A stretch of 64,000 bases of DNA. It comes from an uncultured Prevotellaceae bacterium (GTDB lineage: Bacteria > Bacteroidota > Bacteroidia > Bacteroidales > Bacteroidaceae). The notes beneath the pieces are model-generated. The model had not been told where the DNA came from, did not search any database, and was given only the letters and a program-made list of their open reading frames with translations. How positions within the stretch are numbered: the first letter of the stretch is position 1; every line of letters begins with the position of its first letter. Position numbers and translations under genes: made by a program. Shown in pieces: positions 1 to 7,272 of this stretch. The DNA lies in NCBI GenBank assembly GCA_946540735.1, contig CAMNIN010000008.1, positions 30,063 to 94,062 of the forward strand, given 5' to 3'.

Positions 1-282
1 CTTCTTGTTGCGTGTGCGGTCGTCAGAGGCCACGGTGTTGTTGCTCACGGCACCGAGTCCCTCCTCTTTCGACAGGCGCTCATATTTCTTTCTCACGCGC
101 CGTATCTGGTTGATATCCACGCCGCGCTGCATCAGTTGCACCACGATCTGCTGTTGCGATGTGCCGCTCTCATGCTCTTTGAGAATAAACCTGAACACCT
201 GTTCGTCGGTCATCGACGACTGTGCCGCGGCGCCGATCGGCATCAGCACCGCCACCAACAGCAAAAGCAAGTATTTCCTCAT
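1..282 (-). CDS. Polysaccharide export outer-membrane protein, N-terminal part
   Basis: The complement reads from an ATG at 282 and runs off the left edge, so only about 94 residues are visible. They begin with a clear signal peptide (MRKYLLLLLVAVLMPIGAAAQ) followed by a short helical, charged region (DEQVFRFILKEHESG, RGVDINQIRRVRKKYERL). This N-terminal extension is typical of Bacteroidales Wza-like export proteins with SLBB domains, which form the outer-membrane exit for capsule or exopolysaccharide. The Poly_export and SLBB domains themselves lie outside the window, so the call rests on the N-terminus and on the adjacent sugar transferase 50 bp upstream on the same strand. The ORF listed on the plus strand here is a shadow. 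Confidence 0.72.
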   Translation of the reverse strand, partial: MRKYLLLLLVAVLMPIGAAAQSSMTDEQVFRFILKEHESGTSQQQIVVQLMQRGVDINQIRRVRKKYERLSKEEGLGAVSNNTVASDDRTRNKK

Positions 283-308
283 ACCTTAATTATATATAAT
301 AAATTAAC

Positions 309-333
309 GGCCAAAGGCCCCCAGCCTTCGGCC
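309..333 (-). terminator. Hairpin after the sugar transferase
   Basis: GGCCGAAGGC and GCCTTTGGCC (complement strand) form a stem with one mismatch around a five-base loop. It begins at the stop codon of the sugar transferase and is followed by an AT-rich stretch. It is a weak terminator or attenuator between the transferase and the export gene. No long T run is present, so termination is likely partial. Confidence 0.4.
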
Positions 334-980
334 TAAAACTTCTTCCCGCTCAGCATTCCATACACCGTACTCAGTATGATCTTCGTGTCGAGCCCCAGCG
401 ACCGGTTGTTCAGATACCGCAGGTCCATGTCGAGGCGCTTCAGCATCTTCTCCATCGTGTCGGTGTAGCCGTTGTAGAGCGTCGCTTCGGAGGTCAGCCC
501 CGGCCGCATCTCGTAGATCAGCATGTAGTCGTGGTTGTGCTGCATGATCTTGTCGATATAGTATTTCCGCTCGGGTCGCGGTCCCACGAGCGACATGTCG
601 CCGATGAGCACGTTCCAGAGCTGAGGCAGCTCGTCCAGATGATGCTCGCGGAGGAAGCGCTCGAAGCGGGTGGATTTCACGCTGTCGCTCTTGGCGATCA
701 GCTGCGGTCCCTCGTCTTCCACCACTGTGCTCAGTGTGCGGAACTTATAGATGGTGAAGGGCTTGCCGCCATAGCCGATGCGCTTTTGTGAGAAGATCAC
801 CGGACCGTTTTTCTGGAATTTCATGACGATGGCGATGGCGAGGAAGACAGGTGAGAGCACTACAATGCCGAAAAGGGCACAGACAAAGTCTGTCACCCGC
901 TTCACGCAACGCTGCCAAGGCCGCATCGCATCGTGACTATAGGTCAGGCACACCGCCTGCTCATCGTATATTCTGGCCAA
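333..980 (-). CDS. Bacterial sugar transferase (undecaprenyl-phosphate glycosyl-1-phosphate transferase)
   Basis: Proteins of this family (PF02397, WcaJ/WbaP C-terminal domain) transfer a sugar-1-phosphate to undecaprenyl phosphate at the inner membrane, starting polysaccharide repeat-unit synthesis. At 215 residues it is the monotopic catalytic-domain-only form. A membrane hairpin is seen at about 30-55 (CALFGIVVLSPVFLAIAIVM), followed by GPVIFSQKRIGYGGKPFTIYKF, the DELPQLWNVLIGDMSLVGPRPE signature, and the typical RPGLTS. The start is uncertain: the ORF begins with TTG at 980 and there is no in-frame ATG further upstream, but an ATG at 926 (MRPWQRCVKR) just before the membrane segment is also plausible. 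It is followed by the export protein, suggesting the end of a capsule locus. Confidence 0.9.
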   Translation of the reverse strand: MARIYDEQAVCLTYSHDAMRPWQRCVKRVTDFVCALFGIVVLSPVFLAIAIVMKFQKNGPVIFSQKRIGYGGKPFTIYKFRTLSTVVEDEGPQLIAKSDSVKSTRFERFLREHHLDELPQLWNVLIGDMSLVGPRPERKYYIDKIMQHNHDYMLIYEMRPGLTSEATLYNGYTDTMEKMLKRLDMDLRYLNNRSLGLDTKIILSTVYGMLSGKKF

Positions 981-1152
981 AACAAGGTTTTTTCTTCGGA
1001 GGATTCATAGGTCTTCCAACTATAATAACCGCATTTTCACCAAAATATTGCAAAGAAACGCAAAACTTCTTCATTTTCTCCTCATTTTGCGGAGCCGTCA
1101 GGTGCCCCGGCCGTTCGCCGTGCTTCCCATCAGTACCCGAAAAAGTGGTATC

Positions 1153-1244
1153 TCGGGCGAAATCTACCTGTTTTTACATCGATTTCGCCCGAAAGGGAGG
1201 TCTCTCGGGCGAAATCCCCCCGTTTTTGCATCGATTTCGCCCGA
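1153..1244. repeat. Two tandem hairpins with identical 12-bp arms
   Basis: TCGGGCGAAATC at 1153-1164 pairs perfectly with GATTTCGCCCGA at 1181-1192, and the same arms recur at 1205-1216 and 1233-1244. The 16-base loops are similar to each other (both contain GTTTTT and end in CATC). The pair lies in the 340-bp gap between the divergent sugar transferase and ATPase genes, just upstream of the ATPase promoter. It may be a duplicated REP-like element or an operator; nothing in the sequence decides between these. Confidence 0.6.
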
Positions 1245-1249
1245 ATGAT

Positions 1250-1280
1250 TTGTTTTTTTGCTTTCTTTTTTGTAGTTTTG
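1250..1280 (+). promoter_or_regulatory. Bacteroidetes-type promoter for the ATPase gene
   Basis: TTG at 1250-1252 and TAGTTTTG at 1273-1280 match the Bacteroidetes -33 (TTG) and -7 (TAnnTTTG) elements with a 20-bp gap. The ATPase start codon is about 40 bp downstream. Confidence 0.5.
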
Positions 1281-1322
1281 TGCCAACAACAGTAATGGCT
1301 AACCGTTAATCACTGATGAATC

Positions 1323-2747
1323 ATGGAAAAATTGATAGGTAGAAAAACAGAGATCAAGAAGTTGAACGAGATCGTACAAAATTCTCGTGCTGAGTTCTTG
1401 GCTTTATATGGACGGCGACGTGTTGGCAAGACCTTTCTTGTCAATACGGTTTTTGGCGACCAGTTCACGTTCAAGATGACAGGTGTTATCGAAGGCTCAC
1501 TTCAAGACCAGTTCACTGCATTCATGGATGCCATGGATGAATATGGTCTTCAAGCCCCCAGTCGTCCTGCTGATTGGATGTCGGCATTCATCATGCTTAA
1601 GAATGCTCTCCGCAAATCCACGGTGACGAACCGACGCTGTGTCATATTCATTGACGAACTGCCTGCTATGGATGCCGAAAACTCCCATGTGGCCAGTGCC
1701 GTGGGGTATTTTTGGAATCATTGGGCGAGTTTGCAGGAGAATATGCTGCTGATCATTTGCGGAAGTGCTACCAGTTGGATGATATCCAACGTTATTGACA
1801 GTAAAGGCGGACTTCACGACCGGCTGACTTATGAAATGCCTATCCATCCATTTACACTTGGCGAGACAGAACAGTATTTCAGCGAGCACCATTTCCTATG
1901 GAACCGGCAAATGATCCTTCAGGCGTACATGGTTTTCGGCGGCATTCCCTATTATCTCAGTCTGTTGGACAAAGATGGCAGCCTTGTGCAGAATGTCGAC
2001 CGCCTGTTCTTCTCCCGTGACATGAGTATGCGCCGGGAATTCCGAAGGCTGTTCTCTACACTGTACAAGAATCCCAACTCTTACATCGATATCATTCAGG
2101 CCTTGGGCAAAAGCCGGGGGGGTATGACACGTGAGCAGCTCTCTTCTGTCTTGAAATGCGCCAACAATGGGCATTTGGGCAACAAACTTGAAGACTTGGT
2201 ATGCTGCGACTTGGTCAGAAAGAATGTCGTGCGTGAGAAGAACATTAAGAAGAAGGATGCGATCTACCAGCTTTGTGACTTTTTCTGCCTTTTCTATCTT
2301 GCTTTCGTAGATAGGGCAGAAAGAGAATTGGCGTATTGGTCGCATCACATCAACACGCCTGAAGTAAATGCATGGATGGGGTTGGCTTATGAGCGCATTT
2401 GCATGGCTCATATCTCTCAAATCAAGCAGGCCCTTCGTATCGATGGCATTTCTACGATCTGCTATTCTTGGAGGAGCAAAACCTCTGTGCCAGCAGCCCA
2501 GATCGATATCATCATCGAACGTGCTGACCAGATTGTCAATATCTGTGAGGTGAAGTATTGCCAAGGACTTTATACGCTCAGCAAAGATGAATATGACAGG
2601 ATAATCCACCGTTGCAGGGCATTTGTCGATGAAACCCGGCTCAACCACACGCCCTGGATCACCGTCATCACCACAGAGGGAATGACGAAAGGCCAATACA
2701 CCGATATGATACAGAGTCAAGTCACCCTCGACGACCTCTTCCGATGA
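1323..2747 (+). CDS. ATP-binding protein with DUF234-type PD-(D/E)XK nuclease domain
   Basis: A 474-residue protein. The N-terminal AAA domain has a Walker A (GRRRVGKTF, about residue 30) and a Walker B (CVIFIDELPAMD, about 100), followed by the winged-helix-like middle part of the archaeal/bacterial ATPase family. The C-terminal third carries a nuclease-like pattern QIDIIIE followed by NICEVKY, which fits the DUF234 PD-(D/E)XK fold. Members are very common in Bacteroidales; their substrate is unknown and they are often near mobile DNA. It has its own promoter and no operon partner. The hairpin pair at 1153-1244 lies directly upstream. Family membership is solid from the motifs; any biological role would be speculation. 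Confidence 0.88.
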   Translation: MEKLIGRKTEIKKLNEIVQNSRAEFLALYGRRRVGKTFLVNTVFGDQFTFKMTGVIEGSLQDQFTAFMDAMDEYGLQAPSRPADWMSAFIMLKNALRKSTVTNRRCVIFIDELPAMDAENSHVASAVGYFWNHWASLQENMLLIICGSATSWMISNVIDSKGGLHDRLTYEMPIHPFTLGETEQYFSEHHFLWNRQMILQAYMVFGGIPYYLSLLDKDGSLVQNVDRLFFSRDMSMRREFRRLFSTLYKNPNSYIDIIQALGKSRGGMTREQLSSVLKCANNGHLGNKLEDLVCCDLVRKNVVREKNIKKKDAIYQLCDFFCLFYLAFVDRAERELAYWSHHINTPEVNAWMGLAYERICMAHISQIKQALRIDGISTICYSWRSKTSVPAAQIDIIIERADQIVNICEVKYCQGLYTLSKDEYDRIIHRCRAFVDETRLNHTPWITVITTEGMTKGQYTDMIQSQVTLDDLFR

Positions 2748-2816
2748 ACAGACCTCCAAATTTAGATGAAGTGACATTGATTCCACTTCAAAACGTCGGA
2801 TGAATTGCATAAAAAA

Positions 2817-2843
2817 GTAGAGACGTCGCATCGAGGCGTCTCC
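2817..2843. repeat. Dispersed 28-bp GTAGAGACGTC repeat, solitary copy
   Basis: GTAGAGACGTCGCATCGAGG followed by CGTCTCC is one copy of the element that recurs through the window. GAGACG and CGTCTC can pair into a short hairpin. It lies 70 bp after the ATPase stop codon. Confidence 0.8.
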
Positions 2844-2944
2844 AGTAGATATTCAAGATTTTTGTCTGAAAAAGAAAAATACTTATCCCAAACGTGACAC
2901 TGAAACGTTTACGTAACAAATTCTTTATTTTTTGATAAAAAAAC

Positions 2945-2975
2945 TTGCAGGTTAGTGAAAAAAAAACTATCTTTG
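2945..2975 (+). promoter_or_regulatory. Promoter of surface cassette A
   Basis: TTG at 2945-2947 and TATCTTTG at 2968-2975, 20 bp apart, match the Bacteroidetes promoter. The next long gene starts at 3498, so transcripts would carry a leader of about 520 nt. Confidence 0.6.
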
Positions 2976-3497
2976 TCGCAAAATTGTATAGTGATTATTG
3001 TAACTATGCGCAAACAATTGTGGTCCCGAGCCAACGTGAAGGCTCTATAAACCGCTGATAGTAAATCGATTATGTCATTGATTTTTCTTATTTAATAACA
3101 TATAATTACTAAAAGACTTATAAAAAACAGAAGAGAAAAAGGAAAGATTTAAATTCAACAAACCGGAACGCTGACGGCAGTTCAGAACTGTCATGTCGCT
3201 GATTAGCATTGAATCTCACGGCAAGTCCCTGCGTAAATCTTTACCACCCGACTTCGTCAATATCTCTCAAACAGAACTCTGCATGAAGCCATCTCAGATG
3301 GCAAAAGCTGTCCAATCAAGCAGCCCCAAAAACTGCATGTTGGCGGCCAACATGCAAGAAGCCGCCTTTCAAGACAAATACCTGAATGAGGAGGGTGACA
3401 GTCAAGCGCCAGAGAAGTTCAGTGCGGTTTGTTCAAAAGGCAAAAATACAAAATTATTGGAATAATCTGATAAATAAATAATTATTAATTTAAATCA
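2976..3497 (+). promoter_or_regulatory. Long leader of cassette A with conserved TTGGCGGCCAA palindrome
   Basis: The leader contains a near-perfect palindrome at 3334-3356: TGCATGTTGGC and its complement around a single G. The same core, CTGCAT(A/G)TTGGCGGCCAA, occurs upstream of the paralogous gene at 22620-22640 on the complement. The last 70 bases before both start codons are also alike (ATTATTGGA, AATCAATGATG). A 90-codon ORF at 3193-3465 covers the palindrome but has no ribosome binding site and looks like chance. The palindrome could be an operator, a structured RNA element or a recombination site. Confidence 0.5.
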
Positions 3498-6400
3498 ATG
3501 ATGAAAAAACTATTTACATCAATCCTGATGCTGAGCGTGGCTCTCTGCAGCTGGGGTGTCTCTGTCAAAAGTTTTTCTGGCGGAGTTCTTACCCTTGAAT
3601 CTAATGGTGTCAGCTTCAGCAATTTCGTCGGTTCTCAAGACGATCTTTCGAATTCAACTTGGAAAGGCCAAGTGAATAGGCTCGTACTTATTGGGGATGA
3701 CTTCACTAATGCTGACTTCAATGGCGGCAAGATGGGTGAATTCATCCAAAAATGCGCCGGTACCGACGCCGGTACCTACAAAACCCTCTATCTTGATCTG
3801 ACCAATGCATCTGGACTTGTTTCTCAGGTGACATATACCTCTACAGACAAAAATCCTGTCGCAAATCCTCAGTATGTTTATTCTACTGAGAAGGAGAGAA
3901 AAGATCTCATTAAAAAGGAATCATACTATCTGCCAGATGGGAATCCTGTTCCATCGTATGCTATTGACCAAAATATGCTTAAAACTGACGGCAATGGGAA
4001 TTGGTGGTTAGAGGGTTATCAAGGACAATCCCATGTAGATGTTACTGCAATAACAGAATATGGTTATTACAGTGAATATTGGAATTATCCCGATAATCCA
4101 AACCCAAATTCTTGGGTTGCCGTAAATAACCCTCAAACAGATGATAACGGACAGACATATTATGCTGAAATAGCCAAGGATGGCACTCCTTTCGCCTTCG
4201 GTATCATTGATCAAAATGGCAAAGTTCAGCAGAATTACTGTGGACAATACATTAATGGTATTACCTTCCCCAAAGGCGATAATTTTACCGCTATTCCCGA
4301 CAAACTGTGCTGTACAGCTTTGTGCCCAAAGCTGGAAACTGTCGTTTGGGGCGACCAACTTGAATGGATTGGTGCGGATGCTTTCAGAGGTGGTGTAAAA
4401 GGATATGATGGCGATGATAGTCATTATTCTCCCGCTTCCGAACTGAAGAATATCGGCACCATGAATGCCCAAGGAACCGTTACCTTCCCTACAATCCAAT
4501 TGCCTAATGAAGGAGGGACGTTGACGGATGTAAACCAAGGTGTGGTGAAATTCCCGAGCACCCTTAAAGTCATCGGAATGGACGCTTTCTATGAGTGCAC
4601 CGATTTCAGATATGTAAACCTCGACCTCGACGAACTCGTGAAGGTGGACGCAGCTGCTTTCAATATGAGACTAGACGATCAAAACCATCTTGACTCCGTC
4701 CAAATGCCAAGCAAGACCAATACGTCTCTGAAGTTCTGGGGCAACCAGGTGTTCTCCTCTTCCCACGTCAAGACACTCGACTTCAGATATTGCGAAGGCA
4801 TCAAACATTTTGCTTACGATGGAACTTCATCCATGGGTGAGATGGATCATAATCCAATCACTGGTGGCGTGGGAACCAATACATTCTACTGGCATCCATA
4901 TCTTACCAAACTTGTTCTTCCTCCAAATCTGGAATATCTCGCTGGTGGTACTTCTACTGCCAGTATTGTACATGAATGTAAGAATCTTGAGACTGTTGAG
5001 TTCACAGGAAGAGGTGTATACGGCGATAACTGCAATCTGACAAATGGTCTTATAATTCCGGATTATGCTTTTGCATTTTCCACTAATGAAAGCGACCCGA
5101 ACGGAGCATGTAATATTACGGTAACAAATCAGAACGGAGGATCATCGACGTTAAGAAAATTGAAAAATGTTATTCTTTCTGACAGAATTTCCCAGATAAA
5201 TGAATATGCTTTCAATAAGACTTATATTGAAACTATTCATATTCCGGCTTCTGTAAGTCGCATTAAGCAGCACGCATTTAACGAATGCCGCAATTTGAAG
5301 GTTGTTGTGTTCGACGATGTCCAAACACCTAATACTTGTTCAGCACAAACCGTGGTTGAAGGTGGCTCTGGTAGTGGCGCATTCTACAACTGCGCAGGCA
5401 TTACCGATGTGTATGTCAATAATTTGACAGAGGAATTGATATGTGATAACTATGCTTTCGATTATGGTGTCACATGGGGACACGCCAATCCAGGAGCTCC
5501 TTTCGCAACCCTTCATTTCCCGAAGGATTTCATCGACCACTATGTCAACCTTAAGCACCCTCTCACCGATCAAATTGCTAGCGATCCGGCAAAATTCCAC
5601 CTGTGGTTGCACAAGCATATCCAACTTGCTGGTGTGCCTCATAAGAATGGATGGTATGAGTTTATCAATGCTGGCCCTGTGAGCACTACTATTGAGGAAG
5701 AGCCTGTTTATAATCAGGGTATTGTCCTCCGCACGTTCAGTGACTATTTCTATTCATATCTTGTGCCTGATGGTCTGAGAGCATACGTGGTGAACGGTAT
5801 TGAAAAGAACGGTGACAATTATGAGGTTTCGCTCCAACGCATTCTGGTTATCCCCGCCAAGACGGGTGTGATTCTTTACGGTCATCCTAACAGCAAGAAC
5901 CTGAACGGTGAGCCTATTCTGTCGATGACACCGATAGAGTTTGCTGAAGAAGGTGATAAGCTTGATGATGGATCAACCGCAGGTTACGACCATGGACAGC
6001 CACTTTGCCGTGCTAACTGGGATCCTGACAATGCAAATCAAATCAAGAACTTTCTCGAACCGACATCCACTCCTACGGCAGCTGATGTTGTGAGAATCAC
6101 AGCCAGGATTGCTAAGCTCCAAGCTCAATATGACCAGGAAACAGATGAGACAAAAAAGAATCAGATTAAGGACGACTTGGATGATGAACGTGCTTTGTTG
6201 ACTGAGGTTACAACACTTATTCAGCAGCATGCTAACGACTGGAAGAATGGCGGAAAGTACCTCAAGCCTTTTGAAAATAAGGTAAATGATGATCCCATGG
6301 TGGTTAATACTTCCACAGGTAATGATGATGTTGGTTTCCGTAACTTTACTCTTGGTCGCTATAATGGCACTCTGCACCTGCACAACAAAAATAAATTGGA

Positions 6401-6950
6401 AGATGATGACAAACAAGACTATGCCGCATTCTTCCGTGTAGATCCAGGATTCTTCAGCACAGGTAAGGCCTACTTGCGTCTCTCTGATACTGAGTATCAT
6501 CAGCCAACCGGAGCGGAAATTCTTGTAAAAGAAGACAAGGGTGCTGTGCCTTACTATTATGAATATGATAAGAACTCTAACGAGGGTGCTACAATTAACT
6601 ACAGATCTGATGAATATCGTACTGAGGCTAAAAATCCCAAGCACTGGTGGGATGACCAATGGGGATTTGACTGGGGAATTACCGACAAGTACTTTACCTA
6701 CACTGTAGGTGGAGAGCAACGTACGGTATCACGTATGAACTGGGGCGTTCGTCCTATCACTTTGCCTTCCAACCCACAATTAGGTGCTCTTCAGTATCTT
6801 GGAGAGGTCGGCGGAGATGTAGACGGTATAATGAAAGTTGTGATTCCTGCCACCGCCGTTGACGACTATTATACCCTGCAAGGCGTGAAAGTGAAGAATC
6901 CTGGTAAGGGAGTTTATATCCGCGATGGCAAGAAGGTAATCATCAAATAA
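3498..6950 (+). CDS. Large BspA-type leucine-rich-repeat surface protein (cassette A)
   Basis: A 1150-residue secreted protein beginning with signal peptide MMKKLFTSILMLSVALCSWG. The central part holds LRR_5/BspA-type repeats, for example LETVVWGDQLEWIGADAF, STLKVIGMDAFYEC and IHIPASVSRIKQHAFNEC. A non-repeat domain follows (LRTFSDYFYSYLVPDGLRAYVV), and then a C-terminal YTLQGVKVKNPGKGVYIRDG-type tail ending KKVIIK, which resembles type A sorting signals of the type IX secretion system. It is paralogous to the 971-residue protein at 19651-22566 from end to end. Residues about 856-915 (AKLQAQYDQETDETKK region) form a charged, coiled-coil-like insertion absent from that paralog. BspA proteins bind host proteins or other surfaces; the ligand here is unknown. 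It is followed 22 bp later by the 59-residue peptide gene. Confidence 0.85.
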   Translation: MMKKLFTSILMLSVALCSWGVSVKSFSGGVLTLESNGVSFSNFVGSQDDLSNSTWKGQVNRLVLIGDDFTNADFNGGKMGEFIQKCAGTDAGTYKTLYLDLTNASGLVSQVTYTSTDKNPVANPQYVYSTEKERKDLIKKESYYLPDGNPVPSYAIDQNMLKTDGNGNWWLEGYQGQSHVDVTAITEYGYYSEYWNYPDNPNPNSWVAVNNPQTDDNGQTYYAEIAKDGTPFAFGIIDQNGKVQQNYCGQYINGITFPKGDNFTAIPDKLCCTALCPKLETVVWGDQLEWIGADAFRGGVKGYDGDDSHYSPASELKNIGTMNAQGTVTFPTIQLPNEGGTLTDVNQGVVKFPSTLKVIGMDAFYECTDFRYVNLDLDELVKVDAAAFNMRLDDQNHLDSVQMPSKTNTSLKFWGNQVFSSSHVKTLDFRYCEGIKHFAYDGTSSMGEMDHNPITGGVGTNTFYWHPYLTKLVLPPNLEYLAGGTSTASIVHECKNLETVEFTGRGVYGDNCNLTNGLIIPDYAFAFSTNESDPNGACNITVTNQNGGSSTLRKLKNVILSDRISQINEYAFNKTYIETIHIPASVSRIKQHAFNECRNLKVVVFDDVQTPNTCSAQTVVEGGSGSGAFYNCAGITDVYVNNLTEELICDNYAFDYGVTWGHANPGAPFATLHFPKDFIDHYVNLKHPLTDQIASDPAKFHLWLHKHIQLAGVPHKNGWYEFINAGPVSTTIEEEPVYNQGIVLRTFSDYFYSYLVPDGLRAYVVNGIEKNGDNYEVSLQRILVIPAKTGVILYGHPNSKNLNGEPILSMTPIEFAEEGDKLDDGSTAGYDHGQPLCRANWDPDNANQIKNFLEPTSTPTAADVVRITARIAKLQAQYDQETDETKKNQIKDDLDDERALLTEVTTLIQQHANDWKNGGKYLKPFENKVNDDPMVVNTSTGNDDVGFRNFTLGRYNGTLHLHNKNKLEDDDKQDYAAFFRVDPGFFSTGKAYLRLSDTEYHQPTGAEILVKEDKGAVPYYYEYDKNSNEGATINYRSDEYRTEAKNPKHWWDDQWGFDWGITDKYFTYTVGGEQRTVSRMNWGVRPITLPSNPQLGALQYLGEVGGDVDGIMKVVIPATAVDDYYTLQGVKVKNPGKGVYIRDGKKVIIK

Positions 6951-6972
6951 TCTCAATGTAAAATACTATAGT

Positions 6973-7152
6973 ATGAAAAGAATTTATCAAGTACCAGAGA
7001 TTGATATCGTTTTTTCTTCATCAAGATATTCCATCATGGATCCTAGTGGAGGAGAGAACAACGATGACAATACGTTGTCGAATGAGAGCAAGTCTTTTGA
7101 AGAAGGCGAACTCTCCACAGATATGTCCAAGTCAGGTCTCTGGGATGATTAA
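6973..7152 (+). CDS. 59-residue acidic peptide with C-terminal LWDD (cassette A)
   Basis: This small ORF was too short for the track. It starts MKRIYQVPEIDIVFSS and ends SKSGLWDD. It is exactly the same length as its counterpart at 19451-19630, and the two share MK-x-x-YQ-x-PE-x-x-x-VF at the start, an acidic Asn/Asp/Glu-rich middle, and LWDD at the end. The gene lies 22 bp after the large LRR gene in both copies, so it is probably co-transcribed. No signal peptide, membrane segment or known domain is seen. Conservation of both ends, length and position between diverged copies argues that it is translated and selected. Possible roles are a precursor peptide, a chaperone-like partner, or a docking tail; none can be chosen from sequence alone. 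Confidence 0.75.
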   Translation: MKRIYQVPEIDIVFSSSRYSIMDPSGGENNDDNTLSNESKSFEEGELSTDMSKSGLWDD

Positions 7153-7202
7153 ACTGTCCATCAAGGACTAAGGATATCCGTGATATCCACAAAGAATGAA
7201 GA

Positions 7203-7241
7203 AAGCCTATAGGCAGGAGTCTATAGGCTTTTCTTCTTTTT
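7203..7241 (+). terminator. Rho-independent terminator
   Basis: AAGCCTATAG and CTATAGGCTT form a perfect 10-bp stem with an eight-base loop, followed by TTCTTCTTTTT. It ends the LRR/peptide transcript before the DUF285 gene. Confidence 0.85.
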
Positions 7242-7272
7242 AAGAATACTATTTACTTTGAAATATAAAGCA

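Noticed and set aside
3193-3465. 90-residue ORF in the leader of cassette A
   Set aside because: No ribosome binding site, no recognisable protein features, and the counterpart leader of cassette B has no such ORF.
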